64,000 nucleotides of DNA. Origin: Aldrovandia affinis. Taxonomy: Eukaryota > Chordata > Actinopteri > Notacanthiformes > Halosauridae. The notes beneath the pieces were generated by a model. That model was not told where the DNA came from. It saw nothing but the letters and a program-made list of their open reading frames with translations, and ran no database searches. The position numbers and the translations under genes are program-made. The stretch is from the NCBI GenBank assembly GCA_029706075.1, contig JAINUG010000207.1, forward strand, positions 795,001 to 859,000, written 5' to 3'. Shown here in pieces: positions 33,671-50,308 of the stretch (position 1 is its first letter; the number at the start of each line of letters is the position of its first letter).

Positions 33671-34023
33671 ATTGATTTCACTGCATATCCATTGAAAATG
33701 GGTTCCTGATGACATAAAACGAGCGAGATGTTGCTCAGAGTTAATAATGTATGCGTACCAAGCGAAATTGTCTCATTCGGCACTGCCCGCCCACGCCAGC
33801 GTTCTGCATGACGGATTTACTTATATTGATAAGAAAAGGCTGCAGGATCCAACAGGCTCCTCTGTGGGACGAGGATTCTGAACGCCATGAAACAAAATAT
33901 CAGTAATGCTTTTGGAAGCAAATACAAATCGCTCAAAGCAAAGCATGCTGAAGCTGAGCTTTGTAGAATATGGCAAGGGAAGACCCTACTGACCCAAACT
34001 GAGTTCTGGTCCAGCTCATGCAT

Positions 34024-34205
34024 CATACATACACACGCACACGTGCGCACGCACATGAACACAAACACAATCACACACGCACGTACATGTAGACACACAC
34101 ATGCATATGCACACAGGCATGCGCATATATACGCACGCACGTGAACACAAACCCAATCATACCCACGTACACACAAACGCACACACATGCATATAGACAC
34201 GCACA
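34024..34205. repeat. Imperfect (CA)n tract
   Basis: CA-rich sequence interrupted by CG, AT and GT steps, with several ACGCACACG-type blocks. It is responsible for histidine/threonine-rich and cysteine/valine-rich ORFs on the two strands. Confidence 0.85.
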
Positions 34206-34331
34206 TGCTCTCATTAGCAATAGCTCCGATTACGCTGTGCATTCTGTTCGCTTTTGTCATTATGCAGAATGTGGAGTTAATTTATTCAGCTCGGCGCTCA
34301 GTGGAGTGCAGCAATACAAGGAGACAGGTAT

Positions 34332-34505
34332 CTGAGAGGCAATGTGCCATAGTGCTTAAGGATCTAAAGGTTTTGAGTTTGATTCCCAGGTGTGGTACTG
34401 ATGCAAGCAATGCAAGGTGCAGGTAGTGATGCAGAGTACTTCACCTGATGTAAAATAGATCAGAAAATACTCAGGCATATAAATTGATTTATAATTAAAA
34501 TGTAA
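34332..34505 (+). mobile_element. tRNA-derived SINE
   Basis: The head contains GCCATAGTGCTTAAGGATCT (A-box region) and a B box at about 34375-34386 (GAGTTTGATTCCC). It is followed by GTACTTCACCTGA and a body with AAATACTCAGGCATATAAATTG. An AAT-rich run follows. The body matches the layout of the SINE at 55925. Confidence 0.7.
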
Positions 34506-34513
34506 CAACAGCA

Positions 34514-34540
34514 ACAATAATAATAATAATAATAATAATG
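34514..34540. repeat. (AAT)n microsatellite
   Basis: About seven AAT/ATA units, possibly grown from the A-rich tail of the adjacent SINE. Confidence 0.9.
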
Positions 34541-35429
34541 GGATTTGAGCTCATGTTGAGCTGTAAAAGTGCTGCTCTGTACTCCTGAGCACATTCATTG
34601 GAACCCTCAAGCTCTGTCAGTTCCTAAGGACTATACACCTGCCCCCCTCCCCAACCCACATCCGCCCCTTTCCTTGTCCCCCAAGGAGTCAAGGTAATGC
34701 TTTGGTAATGCTCCACTCCTGCTGCGCTGCATTTGACTAATCCACAGCATCCAAACCTGTTCTGTTTCCATGTCTCCTTTATCAACTGCAGAGCTCGGCT
34801 GTACGGCCATTTGTTCTTACAGTACTACTGTTGAATGTAAACCTGAGGCATGCTGGGATGCCTACCTTCAACAGCATGAAACACATTGACACGCGAAACG
34901 CTTCAATGCTCCCTCATGTGGAAAAGGAAAAAAAAGTTGAGCGATCTGTCTGTGAAAATCCCATTACAGTAGACTACATCCATAATAATTACACTGGCCT
35001 TTATTGCCCCTTGCTACCCTCGGCGGGATGAGTCCCCACTGACTCCCGCGGAGGTCTGCGGAACACCGTTTGTCACGCATGGCAACAGCAGGTCCTGGTC
35101 AGCGGCACGTTTTATTTCCTTTTGTCGACAGGCCCCATGAATATTCCCATCACAGAGCGGTGTGCTAATTGTCTGTGCCCAGCCAAGGGGAGCATGGCGT
35201 CTGTCTGTGTCGTAAACAGGACGAGGCACGGGGCATTGTCGTAGGCCCGGCATCGATCAGTGTTGTGTGTTTCTCTTGGGGGCAGGCCACAGTTCAGGCA
35301 GCGGGATGCGTGAAGCTGATACTGATGCCCTGGGAAGGGGTGGGGTGGGGTAGGGCGTGTGTGGGGGAGCTGAGCTTCAGAGCACAGGTGGGAGGGGCCC
35401 ACAGTGCTACGCATAAATCAGGACTGATA

Positions 35430-35740
35430 GTACAGGAAATAAGCCCCATAACGCAAGAGTAATGCTCCATAGTGCCGTAAGTAGCCCCCGTAGTGCCATC
35501 ATATTTTAAAGCACTGGAAGTAGACCACTTTAGTCCAGGAATCAGGCCACTTTAGTCCAGGAAACAGGCCTCACAGTCCAGGAAGAAGACCTTATAGTTC
35601 AGGAAGGAAGTCACATAATCCAGGTGGCTGCCCCACTTGGGCAAAAACCAAGCCTCATCGTGCAGTAGGCCTAGCAGTGCAGAAACCGAGGACCATTGTG
35701 TAGCAGTTGTGTGGACCCCATTGTGCTACAGTCTGGCTCC
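35430..35740. repeat. Degenerate minisatellite
   Basis: Irregular repeats of a roughly 23-28 bp motif built on TAGTCCAGGAA followed by a short variable part (ACAGGCC, GAAGACC, GGAAGTC). Divergence between units is high, so it is old. Confidence 0.6.
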
Positions 35741-38700
35741 ATGGTGAAGTTCCCTCTACTGCGCCTCCATCAGATGGGGGTGTTTGTGGGACTGCTCAAG
35801 AGCCCAGTCTAGACAGACCGCAGATCATCTCATCTTCGCTACCTCTGTCATCCTCCGTCTGCGTGATGTGAAGCGCTTCACTTAAATTCTTAAGATGTGC
35901 TGCTGATCAGGCGGTTGAGATTAACAAAAAAGAGACCATTAATTGACCTCTTGGCTCATTGCGCTCATTACTGGCTCATCGCGCTCATGCTCAATATTTT
36001 AAATGGGAATAGCTGTGCAACGTGTTCCCATTTACCGTTTTTATTCGGCACGCTTCTTGTTATAATCTTTCTTGAAAGGTGCTTTGAACTCAATGCATGA
36101 AATGTGCTGCATAAATAAACCAATAAATAAATATTGGCTCTGAAGCCAGATAAAAAGATAAATAAATAAGTGAAATTCTGCTTTTATAAAAAAAAAATAT
36201 ATATATTTTTTAAATGTGCGTGGCATATCAGTACGAATGCTGCAGTCCCAACACCTGTTTTGTGTGGGCAAAGCTGTCACGGCAGGAACCGTACTGCCTA
36301 ATCCACTTTCCCGGACTGCACATTTACAGCCCCCGTTACCGGTTGTGCCCGCTCTCCCAGCTGAGCCTGGCCTCTGTCAGCGGCCCAGTGAAGTTGTGAT
36401 GAAGTGCGTTTACCGCGAGCGCCATCGTAACGCGCAGGGCTGATGGTAATGCCAGAGGACTCGGGGCTCGTAGTATATCAGCGTGGACCAGACATCTGTC
36501 ACCGCGTGGGACACAGGCCCGCCCCTGATGTCAGAGCGACGCAAGCTCGGTTTTAAAACACTGCTCTGGATCATTCTGGAGCGGCACCTGTCCAGCCACC
36601 CCAGCAGGAATCGTGTTGTGATGTTGGTTCCCACAGAATATTTTGTGTCACTCATAAAAGAAAAGGAAAGAAATATCGAACAAAAACAGGAAGACACAAA
36701 TAGCTTCTTTATTTATTTTTTAAAGATTATTTCCACCATGTTGCAAACCTCCTACATACTGCATGGGCAGATGAAGTGAACACAGTGAGGCGGAGGAAAA
36801 TCGCGGAAACGCAGCTGTCTGTTCGGCCTGTTTTGCACGCAATTTGGACATCCGGCGACACTCAGTTTCTTAAATATTTTTGCTATTTGCAATTTTACAG
36901 TGATGTGAAAAAAGGAAGATAGCGAAGTGTCAGCTAACGGGGAAGAGTTTTAGTTGAAGTCCTCTGCTGAAAAATACTTTAATGTGAAATTATCAGAGCA
37001 ATTAAATTCTCTTTCCACAAGCACTCTATTTGAGACGGTTTAATGCAAAGTACAAGTTTTAGCAGGTCAGCATAACAAAAATACAAAATGTTGCAAAATA
37101 GTCACCACCTCACTAAGCCCTTCCATTGTCTTTCCAGAGTCTTGACCTCGGCTTTCATGTGACTTTGTAACTGCTGTCTGTAGTCGTGTTTCTCTTCCTG
37201 TAGGGTGTTACTGTAATGTCACTGTCCTAGTGATACGTGGATGAATCCCCTTCTTTGGAGCCAAGCAAGTGACTGAAGATGACATTTTCAGTTTCAAGAT
37301 AAAACTATACTATACTATACTACTTAGATCAAAGCTTGACAGTTGTAAATGTATTCACTTGACAATTAAGATGTCTGCATTGACTTGGTAGCATGCAAGT
37401 TGATTCAAGGTGCACAAAATACAGAGTTAGACTTCCATTACATTTGTGTTACGAAATAATATATAAGCATATACATATGACAAAAAATGCTTTGGGAAGC
37501 AGATGTTGACAAGAAGATTAACAAATTGTTCATATTAATATTTAAACACATTATTGCTGACTTCAAATATGACATATTGTTGCAATCACAATGAATATTG
37601 TGAGTAAGAAGTATGCCTTTGTGTTCCTTAAGGTATTAAGCATTATTCAACTTAAATATACTATAAGAAATATTTTATGTAATACTTAATGTCTTAATCT
37701 GTCAATCTGTTGGCTTGTATCCAAGGGAGGCATTGTTATGAAAATACCCTACTTTACATCACTTTCAGTTGCTTGACGGCAGCCATGTTTCTATTATTAA
37801 AGCATTAATCAAATAACCTCTGTTGAGTTTCCTGCCCCCTAATGCAGCGCACTTTATGGTATCCGCTCTATGGTTATACATTTATTTAAAAACAGTTTTT
37901 CAAGATAATTCCCTCAATACTCATTTGCTATTAAATGTCCATATTAGGGGGACTAATTAACAAGTATTTTTGATGTTATCAAACATATCTTATGTCTTGT
38001 GATTCTAAGCATCAAACTATCTTTGCGGAGAATGCAATGTTCACACAGTAAAAAGGGCACGTAGGGTGGCAACAGCTTGATTGGTGCATGAACATTACTT
38101 ATGTAAAACAACATTAAGTTAATTTAACTATGCTTTATAATGCTTTTGCAGTAGGCAGTAAGGTTTTGTTTTGTTACTTCAATGTAATTTGTAAAAGTAA
38201 CAAAAGAAACAGCATAGATAGCAGCTGCTTTGTATAAATAATGTTCTTGCTGCTTTTACACAAATGCAAAGTGTGAGTTTGACTCAAAGACTACAAGAAT
38301 GTAAAGTGTTTTATACTTGTCAAACAGCAACATCCGACCCATAAGGCCCATTTTATGGAATAAATTAGCATGTCATTACCATGCTGAGTGCCGGTGTGTA
38401 AAAGAACACCTTATATAAGCAAGTGCTGAGGTAAAAGAAAATATTAAATATGAATCATCAGGAATAACATGTAAATAAAGGGTTGGCTCCATTAGTGAGC
38501 ACTTTAAAATGAGGAAGATTATGAAAATAACACAGAAAATGGCAGTGTGTTACTGGATGTGTATCGTTAAAGAACTTTTAGCCGTCGGAATATTGTCAGT
38601 GCTGCCTGTCTACTTTGCACTTCATGCTGCATTGGACAGCCAAACGGATCACATAAAACATGGAGACTACTTGCACAGAGATAGAATCTGTTGAGGACTT

Positions 38701-38959
38701 TATGCCATTTGGTTTAGTGTGAATGACCACGCCCCCCCTTCAAAAGAGTCTTAATTAGTCAGATGGAGGTGATGAGTGACTGCTGTCCTGACCATGGTTG
38801 GAACTGGGGTATAACAGCTGTTTCTTGTTGTGCAGGTTTCGCACAACAAGAAATACCATTAGCCTGCTGAGGTGAAGGCTAACCTGCTGAGGTGAAGCCA
38901 AGGGTCATATTGCTTCTCCAGGGGTAATGTCACACACTCTAGTGGACATTCGTGTGCTC

Positions 38960-39330
38960 ACGTTCATGTCTCTGAAGCCACAAGAACTTGTTGTGGAACA
39001 TCAGAAGGGGAGGGGCGGATGCATGGGGGCAGATGGATGGCCAGCAATGGGGAAGTGCAGGGGTCAAGGGAGAGAGGCAGTTATAGTGCAAGTATCTATA
39101 TGTTGAGACGGTATGGTTAATTGGAGAAATTTGAAGCAGATTATATACAATCGGTAGCCAGTGGAAGGAGTACTGTAAGTAATGGCAGAGAAAGCCAGTG
39201 GGGCAGAAGAATTGGGGATTAATTGGAGCTGGAGTTGAATACCTTTGGCAGGGAGGCCTTCCAGGAAGAGGCTGGAGTGGTCCAAGAGAGACCGGTAGCC
39301 GTGTGGAGTAGGTGGTGACAGATGGGCGGA
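38960..39330 (-). mobile_element. Possible degenerate LINE 3' region
   Basis: The minus strand reads FHWLPI near 39160, like the conserved LHWLPI segment of L2-type proteins. The plus strand has GGAGTTGAATACCTTTGG and GGCTGGAGTGGTCCAAG, which resemble phrases common in fish LINE 3' regions. Several stops and frame breaks prevent a coding call. Confidence 0.4.
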
Positions 39331-41869
39331 GAGAGAGAGAGAGAGAGACGAGCTCCTGTAACTGACACAGGCGCAACGCTTCAGTGGACTCTGCAGTAGG
39401 AGGCAGGGGAAGGGGGCAGAGGAAGATAGAAATGAGACGGCTAATTCGTCTTCAAGGGCCAGCAGAGTGAATCGCTTATGATCATCTCGTATTATAAAAC
39501 TGTGCTTTACGTTATTGATTCTGGCTTTTTTACTTTCCCTTCTAATTTTGTAGGCCATTATCAGCCCCAGTCCTTGCCAGCCGCGCAGCAGTATTTTCAC
39601 CCCGTGGACATTAGACATTAGAAATAGACATTGCTACTTCTCCTAATGAATTTGGGAGGTTTTATCAGGCATCCCCTGAAATTGCATGGATGAACCAGCG
39701 GTGTGAGATACTACTTCGTTGTATATGACCGTGCTTGGTTGTGCTTGGCTCCAGCAACTGAGCCGAGTAGAATCAGCAGTGCCTAAATCGAGGAACGCAG
39801 ACATACAACACATGCTGATGAGAAGATGTTTGAGCTCTGCACCCAGCCAAGGTTCTGTAACGCAGTGCCGAGGACCAGGAGAGAGAGGCAGACGATCCTG
39901 CTATTTTCTGATGTTTGAGAGCCCTTGAAACCCGTTAGAATGAATCTGCAGTGCAATGAGTGCAACGCGGGAGGGAGAAGCCCCCCAACACAAACCACAT
40001 TTTTTTACATCAGAAGCTCTTTTATATCAGAAGCGCGTTCCTACCCAACTGTAACTTTAACAAAATCCTCACCTTAAAACCGAGAGCCGAGGCCTTCGCT
40101 GCTTGGAGTGCTTTCCAACGTGTGCCGATCACAGCTTTTTTCCACTTTTTAGTGGAGAAATGCAAGCGGGAGGTTTGGACTTGCACGGTCCTGGCAGGTT
40201 AAAGAAAGGATAGAAGAGTCCCTGTTGCCATTTCACATATTCATGCCAGGAAGATGTGTTTGCGCCACATCTTAAATAGGAAGGTCAGGCTTGTGTTGGT
40301 GGGTTTATCTGAGGAAAGATTAGCCCCTGCGTGTACCCCCCCACAAAAAGAAAATAAATAAATTGCTAAAAATGGTCTTCAATCTTGAAGCAGGAGCTTG
40401 TATTGCTGGGGGTGATTGCTGTGTTTTCTCAGCAGGCCAGAGAAACTGACGTGGGTCTATGGACTTACTTTGGATGGTGGATGGTGTGCCATTGTGCCGT
40501 CATGAATGCTAAACAGCAAAGCAGAGGACACTTGTGTAGCAACAGCACACCATACGGGATGTTGTGGGTCATCCATATGATGATAAGGAGATGTCTGAGC
40601 CAGGTGGATTCAAAGGAGTGTGATCTTGCCATGATGCTTCTTAAGTAATTCATCCCCACATGAAAGGTTAACATAACCTGCTGGCTAAAATGTTTGTGAA
40701 GTCAGAGATCGGTTGGCCATTTTGGGCTTGAGAGATCAGGCCCCCACCTACCCTCATGTAAAGGCTCTGATAAATGTTTGTGCCGTTGCTTTTAAATTTT
40801 CTAATTTCAAAGTTTATTTAAAAGTTTGCAAAACCCCTGCAGTATTGATTTTTTTTTGTTTATTTAAAGTGCCTAAGCTCTCTTCAACATCTTTCTCTGA
40901 TTCATGAAATGTTTGAAGTTTGAATAGATCAATATGAATGGCCTACCTCAAATTTATAAAATTTGTTTGTTTCATTTAATTTTTTTCATTAAATGCCAAG
41001 GTCTGAAAATGCCAAGGTCAGTTGGAGGCGTTGCTTTGGATGTTAAGACTTCAACAGAAAGAGATGTGTTACTTGCTTACTTCTGTTTACCACTACATCT
41101 GTGATTTTAATGTCCTTCCACATAGCACTGTAAGCCTGCCTCACTGGAATTCAGTTCAGGTCTAAACAGCAGCATTCTTCTCACTAAAACAAAGACAGGG
41201 TTCATTTAAAAACTGCAAAATTGTAGTTTAAAGTGAAACAAGAGAAACTGATTGTTGAATTATGCAGTGCCCAATTTAGTCACACTGATAATTAATTGTG
41301 TTTTATTATAGTTGTACATTGCTTAAATCTGGAGTCATATCAATGATGTATATCATTTCCCTGTATATTCATTACCTTTAATCATTATGGTGTTTTTGTG
41401 TTCTTGATTTCGATGAAATGTCTGTAATGATTCAAGTGTGAAACCTAGACATCGCCTTAATTGTTTTAATTAATCTAAGTGTGCAGATTAAAAAACCTAC
41501 TCCTGATCAGGCAGAAAGATATTACGGTCTAGATGGCAGCCCACTGAAACATGAATATTTAAATGCTGAAGGGTGAAGGCGCTCTGCACTCTGAAGGTTG
41601 TTGCCGTAAACTGAAGAAGCAGGTCGTTTGTCAGAGCTCAGGGATTACATCTGACCTCTGACCCCCATGCCAATCACAGGACATGGGCGCGGTGCCGACG
41701 CTGGCTGCTCTGCCCCTCAGAGGGCTGGCATAGGCCCTGCAGGAGACTATGCCAGGCCAGGCACCAGCTCCCAGAGGGACACATCAGCACCTGGAGGCAA
41801 AGGCTCTGTGTTTTTTCCCCCCAGATGTTTTTATATTCCCTCTGGAAAATTCCCACTGTGGGGTTCTGT

Positions 41870-41936
41870 GTGATCTGATTGTAAGTGATGCTATACAAAG
41901 TAAAGATTGATTGATTAATTGATTAATTGATTCTCG
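41870..41936 (+). mobile_element. L2-type LINE tail
   Basis: GTAAGTGATGCTATACAAAG precedes TAAAGATTGATTGATTAATT repeats, the same type of end as at 21000-21055. Sequence upstream is not recognisable as LINE protein, so this is a short 3' remnant. Confidence 0.65.
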
Positions 41937-42123
41937 AATGAGCCCTGAAGCTACAAGCTGGATTTTGCACGAGGAAGACCTGGCACCACCAAACTAGTAT
42001 TTTTTCAACAGTAAAATCTGTCATTAGACTTTTTAGGGTTATTGTAACTGACCCTCAGGGGCAAAATAATGATTTTTCCTCCTATTATTTATTGATTGTT
42101 ACTGATTTAAATTTCTCTGGTAT

Positions 42124-42200
42124 TATTTATTATTATTATTATTATTATTATTTAGTTGGCTGACACTCCTACCCAGTGTGACTTACAAGGTTGTTGTGTC
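42124..42200 (-). mobile_element. (TTA)n run with SINE 3' core relic
   Basis: About nine TTA units are followed by TTAGTTGGCTGACACTCC and CCAGTGTGACTTACAAGG. This is the conserved SINE 3' core in reverse orientation, as at 5999 and 58735. Confidence 0.5.
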
Positions 42201-42401
42201 AAGATAGTGTTAACTATTGCTATTGGTCTGCTATTTGTACCGTATGGGTATATCTTAACATAAATGTGGCATGAATTGGCAGTGCCGAATTTAGTAAAAC
42301 ATTTTTGATTATTATTTTTTTTTTTTACTACAACATATTATTGAAATATTTATATTCAATCTACTGATGAGTCACTGTGAAGTTCCTGAGCATTGCCTTT
42401 T

Positions 42402-46936
<4,535 letters not shown>

Positions 46937-47110
46937 CAGTAACACTTACACCACACTTTATAAACCGCAGGAGAAAAAAGGCTGATGGAATGGAGACATG
47001 GGTGATGGTGTGTATTGGGGCCCCGGCCTTTCTTTACCACCCAAAAAGTTGCACGACAGAATGTTATTCTCTGTAGAGCTCATAATGACTGTCGGCAATA
47101 ACATTACTTT
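46937..47110 (+). repeat. Dispersed repeat A, copy 1
   Basis: This ~170-bp block is a diverged copy of 54274-54433 on the same strand. Shared landmarks, in order, are CAGTAACACTT, CCACACTT, GAGAAAAAAGGC, GTGTATTGG, CCAGAATG-like, TCTGTAGAG and TAACATTA. No ORF or terminal repeats are seen. It could be an unrecognised mobile element or an old segmental duplication. Confidence 0.65.
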
Positions 47111-47540
47111 TGTCAGCATTTACATTTTTGATTTCCATACCAAGTATTTTTGGGTCTACTGGATACAGTTTGCTATTCATGCAATGGAAAGTGTCAGGAT
47201 TTCTGAATGTTTACACCTGGTAACAGTAATGGTTGCAAACTGTCACACTTTGCTTAAAGCTATGCTATGTGGGATTTTCTTTATCTTGACATATATCTCA
47301 TTCTCAAAACATGAAGGCACAATAGTCAAATAATAGCGTCTAGCCAACCCAAATCCACCGAAGATCACTTGAGACAGATTGTCTGAGACTGATCCTCTTT
47401 GTCTACTTTGCAATTGTCATTGTTAGGCAGAAATAGTGCAGACATGATGTAATCTCCAACAGAGGGAAACAATGAAGATCCTATAACAATACTCGTCTTT
47501 GTTCTATTTTTTGGATAAAAAAAAAAAAATGTGCAGCACT

Positions 47541-48451
47541 TTCCAACAGCATCTCTTTGGTTCTCTGTGCCCCATGCTCTTTGTGTCCCAAATGGTGATG
47601 ACATCATCAGCTTTTCAGTGGATATCTGAGGAAATACTAACACACAGATGACCGCTAACTTGATTGTTATGAGAACAAACAACTTATGTGAATGCATTCA
47701 GCGCACTAATTTACATCACTGATATGGTCAGGTTAAACATGATAAGATGTAGGAGTGTGATGATATAATGGTATGACAGTATACCACGATATTAAAATAT
47801 GAAATAGTACTATTATAAACTTAACGTAACTTGTCAAACCTTGTTTCTTAATGTTTCTTAATTCGCAAAGTGAATGATTTAAATTGATTTAAACATACAA
47901 TTAAACATACAATTAGTGAACTATATTCAGCTCCATTTTTTGTTTTATTTTTCAATTTAAATGGTATATAAATCTGCAAAGATCCATACAATAAACAGAT
48001 TGAGTTTTAAACTTTGTGTGATACTTTTTTTTATAGCTTAAAACTGATACTGTGATATACCGAAAACCGTGATATTGAATAGTACGATTATCATACCATG
48101 AAAATTTCATACCGTCACAGCCCTAATAAGACCATAATGCAACCATACTGCAAACAGTACAGAGAAAGTGATTTATCGGGATTGACGTTCAGAGCTGCAA
48201 GGACTCTTAAACCTGTGACATTCCTTGACATTTTACATTATTTGGCTAAAGCAATTGGCAATAGCAGATCTGTAGGTCACTTACTGGCATTTGGGCTGCC
48301 TTTTTGCAGCTGGAAGTTGCCAGTACTGCCAGGTATTTAATACTGGAGTGAGAGAGGATGTCTTTGTTGCTTACCAGTCTCCATCACTGGATTGGAAGTG
48401 ACAGTCTCCATCACTGGACTGAGAGAAGCAGTCTCCGTCACTGAGAGGATT
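47541..48451. repeat. Tandem duplication, unit 1 (with hAT insertion)
   Basis: Starts TTCCAACAGCATCTCTTTGG. Apart from the 376-bp insertion at 47750-48125, it matches 48452-48955 along its length, including GGTGATGACATCATCAGC, GTGATTTATCGGGATTGACG and CTGGAAGTTGCCAGTACTGC. The units carry no convincing ORF. Confidence 0.92.
47750..48125. mobile_element. Non-autonomous hAT element with 8-bp target duplication
   Basis: The left end is TAGGAGTGTGATGATATA and the right end on the opposite strand is TAGGGCTGTGACGGTATG, matching the TAGGGCTG-type termini common in hAT elements. Flanks are ATAAGATG (47742-47749) and ATAAGACC (48126-48133), an 8-bp target duplication with two differences. The body is AT-rich with an internal inverted resemblance and no transposase ORF. 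The empty site is preserved in unit 2 near 48655-48662. Confidence 0.88.
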
Positions 48452-48955
48452 TTCCAGCAACATCTCTTTGGTTCTCTGTGCCCCATGCTCTCTGTGTCCC
48501 AAATGGTGATGACATCATCAGCTTTTCAGTGGATTTCTGACGAACTCCTAGCACACAGCTGCCCGCTAACTTGATTGTTATGAGAACAAACAGCCTATGT
48601 GAATGCATTTAGCACACTAATTTACATCACCGATACGGTCACAGGTCAAACATGATGAGAACATAACGGAACCGTACTGCAAACAGTACAGAGAAAGTGA
48701 TTTATCGGGATTGACGCTCAGAGCTGCAGGGACTAAGCCTGTGACATTCCTTGACATTTGACATTATTTGGCTAAAGTAATTGGCAATAGCAGATCTGTA
48801 GGTCACTTACTGGCATTTGGGCTGCCTTTTTGCAGCTGGAAGTTGCCAGTACTGCCAGGTACATAATACTGGAGTGAGAAAGGATGTCTTTGTTGCTTAC
48901 CAGTCTCCATCACTGGACTGGAAGAGGCAGTCTCCATCACTGGTAAAAGCAGTCC
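48452..48955. repeat. Tandem duplication, unit 2 (empty site)
   Basis: A second copy of the unit beginning TTCCAGCAACATCTCTTTGG, ending in repeated CAGTCTCCATCACTGG blocks. The unit is about 500 bp. At the position of the hAT insertion in unit 1 it reads continuously (CATGATGAGAACATAA). Small differences throughout show that the duplication is not recent. Confidence 0.92.
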
Positions 48956-49879
48956 CTATTACAAGTTTATAAATGGGAGTCTGTGAGAGAGCAGTGCAGG
49001 AGCCTCCATGATGGGGCTTGGGCAGCACAGACTGCAGGATCTTGTGGGTGAGACTGGGGTGGCAGCCAGCAACTGGGAAAATGATCAGAGAGGCGGTGGG
49101 AGTGCAGACAGGAATAGAATATCAAGACCTCACATTTCAGTAGACAAAGTGGGGCAAGGACAGACAGTGGCATATAAAGAAGAAATAAAATGTCTGACAG
49201 TGTACCTGTGGGCAACAATGCAGTATTCAAGTATTCATATATAACACAGCTACTTTTGATTCTGAATAAACCCTTGCATGGACACAGTGAAGCCCTGAAG
49301 TGAAGAGTGCATTCTGAAGGCTGGAGCATGTAACCAAAGTGCTTCATATGTTCTGGAACACATGGAAACATCTGGGCACAAAGAGTACCCTGAGGGCCAG
49401 CATGGTCTCATCTGGGGTTGAATCCTGACCCCTCTCCCCACCCCCCCTCCTCATCTCACCTGGGCCTCCCCCGCCCTCTTCACACTCCCAGGCAAACTTC
49501 TCATGGCTGTTCCACATTTTTATTTGACTGTGCATCCATTCTTTTTTTTTAAAATCACACTGTGCTGCTGGATATGGCCTAGAATAAAATGTTGAGGGTA
49601 TAGCCTGGTATATAGATATGGGGATCCAAATAAACTGTCCAGAATTTGTCCTGCAGCATGTTGATTTGTGCAGAATTGCTGATATTTCAATCAGTATGGT
49701 TAGACTCTCTCTTGACCTTGTCATGGCAGACTATTGCTTCACAATGCTCTCTGCGTTCCCTCAGATTAAAACAAAAGCACCTCTCCTCTGTGCCATCAGA
49801 TAAGTGCTTTGCAATTGGCATTTCAAAGTATTTCAGCATCGTGCCGCTACCCCCAGCCTCCCTCATCATGCACAATAAA

Positions 49880-49901
49880 CACACACACACACACACACAC
49901 A

Positions 49902-49941
<40 letters not shown>

Positions 49942-49942
49942 A
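49880..49942. repeat. Compound (CA)n(CT)n(CA)n microsatellite
   Basis: An AC run changes to CT and back to CA within about 60 bp. Confidence 0.93.
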
Positions 49943-50159
49943 GGGCATGCACACACATAGCTACCATAGCTACCAAAGTAAACCCGCAATCTCATTTGTG
50001 TGCAAATGGGAAAATGGAAAAAAGAAAAAGATCAACACACTATCTCTACATTCTCCCATCCGATGTCATCAATCTAGCCAGTACACAATAGACAATTAAA
50101 ATGCTTTCAAAGAAAAAAAAAAAAAAGGATTTCAAATAATGGAGGAAACAGAGGAGAAA

Positions 50160-50308
50160 CCTCAACCTCAAACTTTACCCTCAACTCTCTACCTCAAACA
50201 TAAGCCTTGGTCCTCAACCTAAACCTCAGCCTCAACCCTCTGCATCAACCTCGACGTTGGCCATCTGCCTCAACCTCAACCCTCCGCGTTAACCCTCAGC
50301 CTCAGGTT
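50160..50308. repeat. Degenerate CCTCAAC short repeat
   Basis: About 150 bp made of variants of CCTCAAC, CCTCAAA and CCCTCAGC on the plus strand. It is C-rich and hexamer/heptamer-like, but it is not the vertebrate telomere repeat. Confidence 0.75.

Noticed and set aside
50160-50308. Interstitial telomere repeat
   Set aside because: Units are CCTCAAC variants, not CCCTAA.
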